Origin: Spirochaetae bacterium HGW-Spirochaetae-7
GTDB taxonomy: Bacteria > Spirochaetota > Spirochaetia > Treponematales > UBA12059
DNA length: 25,877 nucleotides
Direction: 5' to 3'
NCBI GenBank assembly: GCA_002839245.1
Contig: PGXR01000039.1
Coordinates: 1-25,877, forward strand
A model generated the notes under the pieces. It was not told the DNA's origin, did not search any database, and worked only from the letters and a program-made list of their open reading frames with translations. A program made the position numbers and the translations under genes. This document shows, piece by piece, positions 8,070 through 15,750 of this stretch. Each line of letters starts with the position of its first letter. The first letter of the stretch is position 1.

Positions 8070-8987
8070 TCAATTGGTTGCCAGGAAGTCGGCCACGAGG
8101 CCCTTCGTGTCAAGCCTGGCCAGGTCGTCGCGGTTGTGCAAGCCGACCGGCAGGAACTCGAATTCAAACAGGGGCGACGAGGCGAGGCGCTTGTCAAGCG
8201 ACCAAGGGGTCGTGGAGACGCCGCGCTTGTTCAGGCACAGGCCCGACAACGGTATATGTATGCGGTCAAGTTCGTCCTTGATGCGCAACCCTTCCGAGAC
8301 GGACAGCGCGTCGGGATTGAGGACCACCGCCATGTAGCTTTCCTTGCCGAAAAGGGATGCCAGCCCCGCGAGGCGACGCTTGATGGAACCGAGCTTGCCG
8401 TAGACCTTGTCGTCATCCTTGTCGACGCAGCTCGAGGCGACCGGGGATTCGGGGTTTATCCTGGTGATCGACGACCGTTTCCGGAGGATGTGCTCCCTCA
8501 GCTTTGTCAGCTCCATTATCCACATGTTCGAAATGGCAGGCATCGCCAGAAAGCGCAAGGACAGGGCCGTAGGCGGGGTATCGTAGACAACGTAGTCATA
8601 AGCGTCGGCGAGTTCGCACCGTATATGCTCTATGGCCCAGAGCATGGCGTATTCCTCGGTTCCGGGAGAATACTTCATGATGTCGAAGAACGAATCCAGG
8701 TTGAGCGTCAGGTTGTACGAGTAAATGGCCTTCATCTCGTCGCGGCTTTCCTTGAGGTAGCGCTCGACCCACGAGTTGAGGTCTATCTCCAGGGCGAACA
8801 ATCCCTGCTCCACCTGCGTCGGCGTATCGGTGAGGCTGGTTCCCAGGACGTCACCCAGGTTGTGGGCAGGGTCGAGGGAGGCTATGAGAACGCGTTTGCC
8901 TGAGCGGGCGAGCGAAAGCGCGAAGGCGGCCGACGTCGTCGTCTTGCCTACGCCGCCCTTGCCAAGGAAAAATGCATTGGTTTTCAT
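8070..8987 (-). CDS. ArsA/Get3-family P-loop ATPase
   Basis: A 305-residue member of the SIMIBI-class ArsA/Get3 ATPases. The deviant Walker A is FLGKGGVGKTT at residues 7-17, with Lys10 as the signature lysine. Switch I is SLDPAHNLGDVLGT near 43-56. Switch II is VYDTPPTALSLRFLAMPA near 153-170, matching Get3's DTAPTGHTLRFL. The C-terminal part has VVLNPDALSVSEGLR and SGLCLNKRG, the adenine-binding region of these ATPases. There is one ATPase domain, unlike the tandem arsenical-pump ArsA, and no Get3-type CxxC zinc motif is seen. No arsR, arsB or arsD gene is near, so an arsenic role is unsupported. AGGAG precedes the ATG. It is the second gene of a four-gene operon with a membrane protein and a DUF59-like protein. 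Confidence 0.88.
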   Translation of the reverse strand: MKTNAFFLGKGGVGKTTTSAAFALSLARSGKRVLIASLDPAHNLGDVLGTSLTDTPTQVEQGLFALEIDLNSWVERYLKESRDEMKAIYSYNLTLNLDSFFDIMKYSPGTEEYAMLWAIEHIRCELADAYDYVVYDTPPTALSLRFLAMPAISNMWIMELTKLREHILRKRSSITRINPESPVASSCVDKDDDKVYGKLGSIKRRLAGLASLFGKESYMAVVLNPDALSVSEGLRIKDELDRIHIPLSGLCLNKRGVSTTPWSLDKRLASSPLFEFEFLPVGLHNRDDLARLDTKGLVADFLATN

Positions 8988-9021
8988 GTCAGCTCCTACA
9001 TTACCGAATCCGGCATGATCA

Positions 9022-9300
9022 TCAATCGATTTCGAGCATTCCCATCAGCGAGCCGATGGGATCCTGGGCCATGTCGGTGCGGGCTAGCATGATGACCAGT
9101 TCCCGTTCCATGTACGGAAGCAGTTCTATCGCTATCGGTACCGGCGGCGACGGCATGCCCACGAAACCGCCGAGTATAAGCAGCGAAAAAATGTTCTCGA
9201 GTTCCTTGAGTTCGAACTCGAGCATGCTCGAGGCTTTCTCCCTGTTGATCTGTAGCAATGTCCTCAGGACCATGCGTATTTTCAAAATAAACGAGGACAT
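9022..9300 (-). CDS. small protein of unknown family, first gene of the ArsA operon
   Basis: A 92-residue protein starting MSSFILKIRMVLRTLLQINR. The ATG at 9300 is preferred, with GGAGGG a few bases upstream; an in-frame GTG at 9321 is an alternative without a clear site. The N-terminal half is an amphipathic, charged helix (EFELKELENIF). It runs into a hydrophobic stretch, SLLILGGFVGMPSPPVPIAI, and then ELLPYMERELVIMLAR. The proline-rich GMPSPPVP is the obvious signature. The hydrophobic stretch is short for a membrane span and may instead bind a partner. It lies 34 bases upstream of the ArsA-like ATPase with nothing between but that gene's ribosome site, so co-function is likely. No named family is recognised. 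Confidence 0.65.
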   Translation of the reverse strand: MSSFILKIRMVLRTLLQINREKASSMLEFELKELENIFSLLILGGFVGMPSPPVPIAIELLPYMERELVIMLARTDMAQDPIGSLMGMLEID

Positions 9301-9328
9301 CGACCCTCCATCCGTGTTCACGAAAACC

Positions 9329-9357
9329 AGTGTACTGAATTACGTGTTGTTCGTCAT
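9329..9357 (-). promoter_or_regulatory. candidate promoter of the ArsA operon
   Basis: On the minus strand ATGACG (9357-9352) and TACACT (9334-9329) are 17 bases apart. Each matches four of six consensus bases. The site lies between the cstA terminator and the first gene of the operon, the only place a dedicated promoter could be. The call is based on spacing and position. Confidence 0.4.
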
Positions 9358-9379
9358 GCGGTTCAGCGTGGAATCGGGT

Positions 9380-9417
9380 AAAAAAAAACAGGCACCGGAC
9401 CATTGCGGCCCGGTGCC
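9380..9417 (-). terminator. rho-independent terminator of cstA
   Basis: Read on the minus strand, GGCACCGG and CCGGTGCC form a perfect 8-bp stem (arms at 9417-9410 and 9398-9391), followed after two bases by a run of nine T (9388-9380). It begins 15 bases after the cstA stop codon. It should insulate cstA from the ArsA operon transcribed in the same direction. Confidence 0.92.
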
Positions 9418-9431
9418 ATCGCTTTAAAGCC

Positions 9432-11114
9432 TTAGGCAGCTACCTTGCCACCCTTGTAGTTCTTGTAGAACGCGACAACCATGATGAAGTTCAGGATGAG
9501 CATGAACAACGTGATTCCACCGACGGTCGCGCCGGTGATGACGCTCATGACTTTCGACATGTCTTTGAAGAATGTCGGGATCACGATTATCTCATACCAG
9601 ATGAGGGCGACGGTCACCGTTACCCAGAGGAAGATGGCGGGAATGAGGACGGCCATCGTGTACTTGGGGTTGAGCTTGTTCTTGACCCAGACGGCTACCG
9701 TCAGCATGACGACAGAGGCCAGGAGCTGGTTCGCGCCGGAGAACGCCGGCCACAGCACGGTGTATCCGCCGGAACGGGCGAGGAAGATGCCGACAAAGGC
9801 TATGATGAACGAGGCTACCCACTTGTTGTTGAAGAAACCGTAGGCACCGGGATTCTTCGCCTTCATCGGGAGCGCCATCTCCTGGACGATGTACCTTCCG
9901 AGGCGGTTGGTCGTATCGAGGGTGGTCAGCGCGAAGGTCGACACCCAGACGGCCGCGAACAGCGTCATGAAGTTCATCGGGAGGAAGGGCAGCTGGGTGC
10001 TGACCATCTTGGCGAATGACTGGACGAAGCGGGGAATCGCAGGGGTGGCCATCAGCTTGTCACCGAGCGCGGCGAAGCCGAAGGCGGCGATGGAGATGAC
10101 GACGAGGGTCGACAGGAAACCTTCTACGAGCATGGCGCCGTAGCCGACGAACATCGCGTCGGATTCCTTGGCGAGCTGCTTGGAGCTGGTGCCGGAAGCT
10201 ACCAGCGCATGGAAGCCCGAGAGGGCGCCGCAAGCGATGATGAGCGGTACGGTCGGCCAGAACGGAGAGGGCTGTCCGCCGATAAGCTTGGGGGCCCACG
10301 TGGTGTATATCGGGATGGAGTCGAGACCCTTCATGCTCAGGAGAGCCGCGATGCCGCCCGCAAGAAGGCCGAAATAGAGGAAGAACGACGACAGGTAGTC
10401 GCGAGGCTGCAGGAGGAGGTTCACCGGCAGCGTGGACGCGAGGACGATGTAGATGAAGATGATCAGGAAGTAGATGTCCTTGCTCCACTTGACGGTGAAC
10501 ATGTTGCCGGCATAGAAGGCGACGCCGATCAGAAGCAGGCCGATGACGCTGCCCCAGCCGAGGCCGAGCTTTGTCCGGTACATGAAGAAGCCGGAGATGA
10601 CTGCGGCTACGCAGAAGAAAACGAAAGCGAAGAAGACGCGTCCGTCGGTAGCGAACTGGCCGGCGACGATGTCTCCGAAAGCTGCGACGACGAGGATGCA
10701 GAGGAACAGGATGAACCAGCCGAAGGTCTTGCCGGCCTTCTTGCCTATAAGGTCCTGGGCCACGAACTGCATCGAGCGGCCATCGTAGCGGACGGAAGCG
10801 GCCAGGGCGAGGTAGTCATGGATGGCGCCGAGGAAGACGTTGCCGAACCATATCCACAGCAGTCCGGGCAGCCAGCCCCAGGCTACGGCCATCGCGGGGC
10901 CGGTGATTGGACCCGCTCCGGCGATCGAAGCAAAATGGTGGCCGAACAGGACATACTTGTTCGACGGTATGTAGTCGACACCGTCGGACAGACGTTCAGA
11001 CGGCGCTGCGGGGGCCTTGCCGCTCTGCAGAACCTTGTCACGAATGGTTTTCCCGTACGTAAAATAGAAAACCAGATAGAGAGCGATCGCGAAAAGCGCG
11101 ATAATTGTTGTCAT
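9432..11114 (-). CDS. cstA: CstA-family pyruvate/peptide transporter
   Basis: A 560-residue polytopic inner membrane protein of the CstA (carbon starvation A) family. In enterobacteria the family includes CstA and BtsT, which import pyruvate, and CstA was first linked to peptide use. The N-terminal CstA signature is clear: YGKTIRDKVLQ, then DGVDYIPSNKYVLFGHHFA, SIAGAGPITGPAMAVAWGW and GAIHDYLALAASVRYDGRS. Further signatures are SGFHALVASGTSSKQ and TTLDTTNRLGRYI. Many hydrophobic spans follow. It is shorter than E. coli CstA (about 700 residues) and matches the compact form found in many anaerobes. AAGGAGG lies 7 bases before the ATG. It is a single-gene unit with its own strong promoter and terminator. 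Confidence 0.95.
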   Translation of the reverse strand: MTTIIALFAIALYLVFYFTYGKTIRDKVLQSGKAPAAPSERLSDGVDYIPSNKYVLFGHHFASIAGAGPITGPAMAVAWGWLPGLLWIWFGNVFLGAIHDYLALAASVRYDGRSMQFVAQDLIGKKAGKTFGWFILFLCILVVAAFGDIVAGQFATDGRVFFAFVFFCVAAVISGFFMYRTKLGLGWGSVIGLLLIGVAFYAGNMFTVKWSKDIYFLIIFIYIVLASTLPVNLLLQPRDYLSSFFLYFGLLAGGIAALLSMKGLDSIPIYTTWAPKLIGGQPSPFWPTVPLIIACGALSGFHALVASGTSSKQLAKESDAMFVGYGAMLVEGFLSTLVVISIAAFGFAALGDKLMATPAIPRFVQSFAKMVSTQLPFLPMNFMTLFAAVWVSTFALTTLDTTNRLGRYIVQEMALPMKAKNPGAYGFFNNKWVASFIIAFVGIFLARSGGYTVLWPAFSGANQLLASVVMLTVAVWVKNKLNPKYTMAVLIPAIFLWVTVTVALIWYEIIVIPTFFKDMSKVMSVITGATVGGITLFMLILNFIMVVAFYKNYKGGKVAA

Positions 11115-11158
11115 GCGCCTTCCTCCTTGGGTTGTGGGGTTTGATCAGTACGGGCCTC

Positions 11159-11187
11159 ATCATAAAACCGCTTACTGAGGTTGTCAA
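11159..11187 (-). promoter_or_regulatory. near-consensus sigma-70 promoter of cstA
   Basis: TTGACA (11187-11182) and TATGAT (11164-11159) are 17 bases apart on the minus strand, a near-perfect sigma-70 promoter. The 20 bases upstream of the -35 are AT-rich within GC-rich surroundings, as in an UP element. The predicted leader to the ATG at 11114 is about 40 bases. Confidence 0.88.
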
Positions 11188-11189
11188 CG

Positions 11190-11219
11190 ATTTTGATAAT
11201 AAAAGCTAGACTTCAAAAT
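11190..11219. promoter_or_regulatory. inverted repeat upstream of the cstA promoter
   Basis: ATTTTGA at 11190-11196 and TCAAAAT at 11213-11219 are perfect inverted copies with 16 bases between. Their centres are 23 bp apart, close to two helical turns. They lie directly upstream of the cstA -35. This is a plausible activator site, but AT-rich UP-element sequence could explain it. Confidence 0.4.
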
Positions 11220-11272
11220 GACGCCGTGAATAAGCAGGAAGGCCGGCGGCCACCATCCGGACTATCGCACCG

Positions 11273-12205
11273 TCATCCAGCCTGAACCCCCGGACGCCAA
11301 TAGTCGGTCCTGTTCTCGTCCTCGAAGCCGCGGGAGCGGTACAGCGCGATCGCGGTGAAGTTCCCGATATCCACCTCGAGCTTGACCGAGTCGGCGCCGC
11401 GCCTGGCGAGCACGACCAGCATCGCGTCAAGGATTGATCCCCCGAAACCGCGGTTCCTCAGGGCTGGCACCACGCCGAGACCGTGTATCCAGTAGACGCC
11501 TTCCTCGCAGGCAAGGCTCGCCATGCCTACCGGGCCTTCCGCAGCCCGGGCGATGTACTGCTCCCGCTCCTTGTCTGAAAGCTCGGCCACGGCAAAGGCG
11601 CGGGCATCCTCCAGCCGGTCGTCGAAAATGACCGCGGCAAGCTCTGCAGCCTCTTCGATTTCTTCGCCCGAAACCGGAACGAGGCGCAGGCTCGCCGGTG
11701 CATTGATCTCCGCAAGTCCCTCCCGGCCGATGCTCATCCTGTATTCCGAGCGGTCGAGGGTCGCTCCTAGAGTAGACGCTATCGCGGCGCTCGAAGGGGA
11801 GCGACTTTCACAGACGAGCAGCACCGACTGGATTCCGGCGGCCACGAGGTCCGCGGCGAGGCCGCCATACAACTGCTTGAATATACCTTGCCGCCGGAAT
11901 ACCGGCGCTACGCATGCGCTTATCTCGCCCTCCTGCCGTCCGGGCGCGAAAACGCGGGCGGCCCCGGCAAGAAGGTCGCGGGAGCAGGCCGGCAGCCTGC
12001 CGGCGTTGATATCGTCGGGAGCTTCCGCCCACGCGAGCCGCCAGGCCGCGAACTTCGGATCGGCGTTCAGGTGCGTGTCGAAATGAACGCAGGGATCGAA
12101 GCCGTCGTAGGCGGAACAATCGGCTATCAGGTCCTCGACAGCCTTGCGCCCGGCCGGCGACAGGGCGATGCATTCTTCAAAACGTATTGCCAGGCAGACG
12201 GTCAC
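11273..12205 (-). CDS. tandem GNAT-family N-acetyltransferase
   Basis: A 310-residue protein with two GNAT folds, an arrangement also seen in mycothiol-synthase-like proteins. The N-terminal copy has VAPVFRRQGIFKQLYGGL near residues 100-117 with a weak acetyl-CoA loop (RRQGIF). The C-terminal copy has the canonical GVVPALRNRGFGGSILDAML near 245-265 (R-x-x-G-x-G) and the closing LEVDIGNFTAIALYRSRGFE. The second domain is therefore the likely catalytic one. The acceptor substrate is unknown. The GTG start at 12205 overlaps the uvrB stop as GTGA, and GGGGAGG lies 6 bases upstream. It is last in the pdxR-uvrB-GNAT unit. After its stop the 68 bases before the cstA control region hold no convincing terminator. 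Confidence 0.85.
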   Translation of the reverse strand: MTVCLAIRFEECIALSPAGRKAVEDLIADCSAYDGFDPCVHFDTHLNADPKFAAWRLAWAEAPDDINAGRLPACSRDLLAGAARVFAPGRQEGEISACVAPVFRRQGIFKQLYGGLAADLVAAGIQSVLLVCESRSPSSAAIASTLGATLDRSEYRMSIGREGLAEINAPASLRLVPVSGEEIEEAAELAAVIFDDRLEDARAFAVAELSDKEREQYIARAAEGPVGMASLACEEGVYWIHGLGVVPALRNRGFGGSILDAMLVVLARRGADSVKLEVDIGNFTAIALYRSRGFEDENRTDYWRPGVQAG

Positions 12206-14190
12206 AATTCGCCTCCCCTTATGCGCTCCACTTCGTCGCGCAGCAGCGCGGCGCCTTCGAACTCCAGGTTCTTGGCCTTCTCGAGCATCTCGCGCTCGAG
12301 CCGCTTTATGAGAGCCGCCTTCTGGTCGGGCACGAGGAGGTTGTACGCGGACTTGATGGTCTCGAGCTCCGTCGAGGTGGCGTCGATCTTTTCTTCCTTG
12401 TGCCGCTGGAGTATGTCGTGTATGGCTTTCTTGATGGTCGTCGGCGTGATGCCGTGTTCTTCGTTGTAGGCAGTCTGCCTGGTGCGACGCCGGCTGGTCT
12501 CCCCTATCGCAGTCGTCATCGCGTCGGACATGCGGTCGGCGTACATCACGACGACGCCTGCGGCGTTGCGCGCGGCCCTCCCGATTATCTGGACGAGGCT
12601 CGTGGCTGAACGCAGGAAACCTATCTTGTCGGCATCGAGGATGGCGATGAACGAAACCTCCGGGAGGTCGATGCCCTCGCGGAGGAGGTTTATGCCGACA
12701 AGCACGTCGTACTCACCTGTGCGCAACTGCGTCAGAATCTCGACGCGCTCGATCGTCTCCACCTCGCTGTGTATGTAGCGGACCTTGAGCGACAGCGAAC
12801 CCAGGTATTCCGAAAGTTCCTCTGCCATCCTCTTGGTCAGCGTCAGAATGAGGCTGCGCTCACCCAGGGCATTGCGCTTCTTTATCTCGGCGTAGATGTC
12901 CTCCATCTGGCCCTCGCTCGGGCGCACGATTATCTCCGGGTCGACGAGGCCGGTCGGCCTGATCAGCTGCTCGACGACCCGGGCTGACTTCGCAGTCTCG
13001 GTGACGCCAGGCGTCGCCGAGACGTAGACGACTGTTTTCGTCAGTTTCTCGAACTCGTCGAACTTGAGCGGACGGTTGTCCATGGCGGAAGGCAGGCGGA
13101 AGCCGTAATCAACCAGGTTCTGCTTGCGCGACCGGTCCCCCGCGTACATGGCGCCGACTTGCGGAAGGCTGACGTGCGACTCGTCGATGAAGGTCAGGAA
13201 GTCGTCGGGGAAGTAGTCGAGCAGCACCGACGGACGCTGTCCCCTGGCGCGGCCCGACAGCGGTCCCGAGTAGTTCTCGATGCCGGGGCAGTAGCCCATT
13301 TCCTCGAGCAGCTCGATGTCGTACTCGACGCGGGTCTTGAGCCGCTGCGCCTCGACTATTTTTTTCTGCGACTGCAGTTCATCGTAACGCTCGGCGAGTT
13401 CCGCCTTTACTCCGGCGAGCGCCCTCTGGACCATCGTCTCGGGCATGACGAACTGCTTGGCCGGGTAGATGACGGCCGCGTCGAGCTCTTCGAGGACCTG
13501 GCCAGAAACCGGGTCGAAACGCCTGATCCGGGTCACCCGCTCGTAGTCGAGCTCGATACGGTATGCTTCCTTGGCATAGGCCGGGTATACCTCGATGACG
13601 TCTCCCCTGATCCTGAAACGGCCTCGATCGAGCACTGCGTCGTTACGCTCGTACTGCAGCGTTATCAGCTCGCGCTTGAACGCCTCCGGGTCGAGGTCCT
13701 CCCCCACTACCGCGCCCACCTTCATTTCCCGGTAGACTTCGGGCGTCGCGAGGCCGTAGATGCACGATACGGTGGCGACAATTATCACGTCGCGCCGCTC
13801 CATCAGGCTCCTCGTCGCCGAAAGCCTGTGCCGCTCTATCTCCTGGTTGATGTCCGCGTCCTTTTCTATGTACAGGTCGCGGGTTGGCACGTAGGCCTCC
13901 GGCTGGTAGTAGTCGTAATACGACACGAAGTACTCGACCGCGTTGTCGGGAAAGAAATCCTTGAATTCCCTGAACAACTGGGCGGACAGCGTCTTGTTGT
14001 GGCTGACGATGAGCGTAGGCTTCTGCACCGACTCTATCACCTTGGCCATCGTGAAGGTCTTGCCCGAGCCTGTCACCCCCTTGAGGGTCTGGAAGCGGTC
14101 GCCGCCCCTGATGCCCGCGACCAGGGCCTCGATGGCCTGCGGCTGATCCCCTGCCGGCTCGAACGGTGAAACGACCTTGAATGCTTTCAT
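12202..14190 (-). CDS. uvrB: UvrABC system protein B (excision nuclease helicase subunit)
   Basis: A 662-residue UvrB, the usual length. In nucleotide excision repair it is loaded by UvrA, verifies the lesion and recruits UvrC. It starts MKAFKVVSPFEPAGDQPQAI. Walker A is GVTGSGKT near residues 39-46. The damage-probing beta-hairpin region reads YFVSYYDYYQPEAYVPTRD. Walker B is FIDESHVSLPQ. Helicase motifs follow, including YVSATPG, LLREGIDLPEVSFIAILDAD and IGRAARN. The C-terminal UVR motif for UvrC binding is KRLEREMLEKAKNLEFEGAA. The ATG at 14190 overlaps the pdxR stop (TAATG) and has AAAGGG upstream. The open frame continues another 82 codons upstream, but that is out-of-frame pdxR. No LexA-type box was noticed. 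Confidence 0.98.
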   Translation of the reverse strand: MKAFKVVSPFEPAGDQPQAIEALVAGIRGGDRFQTLKGVTGSGKTFTMAKVIESVQKPTLIVSHNKTLSAQLFREFKDFFPDNAVEYFVSYYDYYQPEAYVPTRDLYIEKDADINQEIERHRLSATRSLMERRDVIIVATVSCIYGLATPEVYREMKVGAVVGEDLDPEAFKRELITLQYERNDAVLDRGRFRIRGDVIEVYPAYAKEAYRIELDYERVTRIRRFDPVSGQVLEELDAAVIYPAKQFVMPETMVQRALAGVKAELAERYDELQSQKKIVEAQRLKTRVEYDIELLEEMGYCPGIENYSGPLSGRARGQRPSVLLDYFPDDFLTFIDESHVSLPQVGAMYAGDRSRKQNLVDYGFRLPSAMDNRPLKFDEFEKLTKTVVYVSATPGVTETAKSARVVEQLIRPTGLVDPEIIVRPSEGQMEDIYAEIKKRNALGERSLILTLTKRMAEELSEYLGSLSLKVRYIHSEVETIERVEILTQLRTGEYDVLVGINLLREGIDLPEVSFIAILDADKIGFLRSATSLVQIIGRAARNAAGVVVMYADRMSDAMTTAIGETSRRRTRQTAYNEEHGITPTTIKKAIHDILQRHKEEKIDATSTELETIKSAYNLLVPDQKAALIKRLEREMLEKAKNLEFEGAALLRDEVERIRGGEL

Positions 14191-15602
14191 TATTCGCACC
14201 CTTTCCGTATCGCCGACTCGCCTATCGCCCGCGCCGCGGCCTCCAGACGCTCGAGCGCTACCGATCCGAAGCTGACGCGCAGGTGGCCGTCCGGCGGAAT
14301 GCCCTTCTCGTGCCTGAATCCCGACTCCGCGGCGACGGCCAGGCCCCGGAGCGCCAGGTCGGCGGTGATCGCGCCAGCCGTAGCGCCTGCTGGCAGGGAC
14401 AGCCACAGGTTGATTCCGCCGGTCGGTTGCCGCCACGACATGCCGGTTGCGCGGTACGGTTCCAGGGCCGCGCAGAAGACGGCGGCGGCCTGGCTGTACC
14501 GCGAACGAACGGCGGGCAGGTGGGTATCGTAACCGCCGCTGGACAGGAATCTTTCGAGTACCCGCTGCATGAGGCCATTCGACGAAAGGTCGATGGCGCG
14601 CTTGCCCGCCTCCACCCTGTCGCGGAAGGCAGAGGCCGACTCAAGGCACGCTATGCGCAAGCCGGGCATGACCGTCTTGGAGAAGCTCTTGACGTGGAAA
14701 ACCCTGCCATCGCGGTCATACGACCGCACCGACGGGGGACAGACCCCGTCGTACGCAAGCTCCGAAAGCTGGTCGTCCTCCACGATGAAAAAACCATGGA
14801 GGGCGGCCATGCGGGCCAGGCGTTCCCTGTCCGGCTGAGCGTATACCGAGCAGGTGGGATTCTGGAAGCTTGGATTGACGTAGACGAGCCTCAGTGGCCT
14901 CGCTGCAGCGAGGCGCTCCAGGGCGTCCAGGTCCAGGCCCTCGTCACCGACGGGTATGGACTCGATCCTCGCCCCCGCTGCCAGAAACGAGTCGCGAGCT
15001 CCGCGATAACCCGGCGATTCAATCGCCGCGACGTCGCCCCTGCGCAACAGGACGCGGGCGACCAGGTCGAGCCCCTGCTGGGCGCCGGAGACGATGTGGA
15101 CGTCGTCGGGATCGGCCTCCGCGCCGCGGAAGAGGCACAGCCGCGAGGCCAGGGCTTCGCGGAGCGGCCGGTAGCCGGCGGCGTCCTGGTAATCGAAAGC
15201 GCATCCGCCGTCGATGTCCACCGCCTCGGCCAGGAAGCGCTTGACCGCGTCCAGGGGGTACAGCGACCGGGGCGGCGCGTTGGCGGCCAGATCGACGACG
15301 GACTTGCCATCGCAAGCGGCGGGAAGCCTCCCGCGCGCCTTCGCCTCCCGGGGCGACGCCGCACCCGAAACATAGGCTCCCGATCCCGCCCGGGACTCGA
15401 CGAGCCCCTCGTTCGACAGGATGCGGTAGGCTGCGACTATCGTCGCCGGATTGACGCCCAGCTCGTCGGAAAGCTTGCGTACCGAAGGCAGCTTGTCGCC
15501 GTCCCGGAACTCTCCGTCGGCTATCTTTGCCCGCACGGCGTCCGCGGCCTGCACGTACAATGGTGAGTCGTCGTCTTTGAACAACCTCAGGCCAAGATCC
15601 AT
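14190..15602 (-). CDS. pdxR: PdxR, MocR/GntR-family regulator of PLP synthesis
   Basis: A 470-residue MocR-type regulator, with an N-terminal GntR winged helix (about residues 14-80) fused to a fold-type I aminotransferase domain. The winged helix reads PLYVQAADAVRAKIADGEF, then LPSVRKLSDELGVNPATIV, then YRILSNEGLVESRAGSGAYV. The PLP-binding Lys is near residue 309 in HVKSFSKTVMPGLRIA; NPSFQNPTC and the C-terminal HLRVSFG region complete the domain. PdxR proteins control pdxST in several Gram-positive bacteria, and this gene is divergent from pdxST with direct repeats between them, which supports the name. The ATG at 15602 has AAGGAG 5 bases upstream; a longer Cys-rich reading to 15698 merely translates the operator repeats. 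Confidence 0.9.
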   Translation of the reverse strand: MDLGLRLFKDDDSPLYVQAADAVRAKIADGEFRDGDKLPSVRKLSDELGVNPATIVAAYRILSNEGLVESRAGSGAYVSGAASPREAKARGRLPAACDGKSVVDLAANAPPRSLYPLDAVKRFLAEAVDIDGGCAFDYQDAAGYRPLREALASRLCLFRGAEADPDDVHIVSGAQQGLDLVARVLLRRGDVAAIESPGYRGARDSFLAAGARIESIPVGDEGLDLDALERLAAARPLRLVYVNPSFQNPTCSVYAQPDRERLARMAALHGFFIVEDDQLSELAYDGVCPPSVRSYDRDGRVFHVKSFSKTVMPGLRIACLESASAFRDRVEAGKRAIDLSSNGLMQRVLERFLSSGGYDTHLPAVRSRYSQAAAVFCAALEPYRATGMSWRQPTGGINLWLSLPAGATAGAITADLALRGLAVAAESGFRHEKGIPPDGHLRVSFGSVALERLEAAARAIGESAIRKGCE

Positions 15603-15611
15603 CGATACTCC

Positions 15612-15640
15612 TTGACAAATAATACAGTTAATAATACAGT
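15612..15640 (+). promoter_or_regulatory. candidate pdxST promoter overlapping the repeats
   Basis: TTGACA at 15612-15617 and TACAGT at 15635-15640 are 17 bases apart. The -10 lies inside the second copy of the 12-bp repeat. Transcription would begin near 15647, leaving a leader of about 100 bases before pdxS. The perfect -35 and spacing make it credible; the -10 matches four of six bases. Confidence 0.5.
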
Positions 15641-15646
15641 TTTCAA
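15619..15646 (-). promoter_or_regulatory. candidate pdxR promoter overlapping the repeats
   Basis: On the minus strand TTGAAA (15646-15641) and TATTAT (15624-15619) are 16 bases apart. Initiation would fall near 15612, about 10 bases before the pdxR ATG, so the leader would hold little more than the ribosome site. Both boxes are made of operator-repeat bases, which suits autoregulation. Confidence 0.45.
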
Positions 15647-15668
15647 CACAGTTTATAATACGGTAGGC
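15621..15668. repeat. four tandem 12-bp direct repeats, probable PdxR operator
   Basis: The nonamers AATACAGTT, AATACAGTT, AACACAGTT and AATACGGTA begin at 15621, 15633, 15645 and 15657, exactly 12 bases apart. The first two are identical, the third differs at one base and the fourth at two. They fill the promoter region between divergent pdxR and pdxS. MocR/PdxR regulators are known to bind direct repeats in the regulator-target intergenic region, so these are the natural operator candidates. Confidence 0.75.
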
Positions 15669-15750
15669 AGCATGACCGATGCGCCGGGCGATCGGCAATG
15701 ATCATATTCAGTATACGATATGGAACGGTACGACTGAAAGGGAAATGCAC

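Noticed and set aside
8016..8903. A 295-codon plus-strand open frame antisense to the ArsA-like gene
   Set aside because: It lies wholly under the ATPase gene and shows no recognisable domain.
8070..8987. Arsenite efflux ATPase annotation for the ArsA homologue
   Set aside because: It has one ATPase domain, and no arsB, acr3, arsD or arsR lies nearby, so only the family can be named.
11206..11280. A possible frameshifted C-terminal extension of the GNAT protein in another frame
   Set aside because: The protein already ends after a complete second GNAT fold (ALYRSRGFEDENRTDYWRPG). The other frame is open only by chance.
14181..15566. A 461-codon plus-strand open frame antisense to pdxR
   Set aside because: The opposite strand encodes an unmistakable full-length MocR regulator. 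The antisense product is Arg/Gly-rich and has no motif, as expected for GC-rich shadows.
15621..15668. Short tandem repeats considered as a CRISPR remnant or replication iterons
   Set aside because: The units are 12 bp with no spacers, no cas or rep genes are nearby, and the position between pdxR and pdxS explains them as an operator.
15603..15698. Cys-rich N-terminal extension of PdxR (INCVENCIINCIICQ)
   Set aside because: The residues are a translation of the 12-bp repeats. A good ribosome site marks the ATG at 15602 instead.
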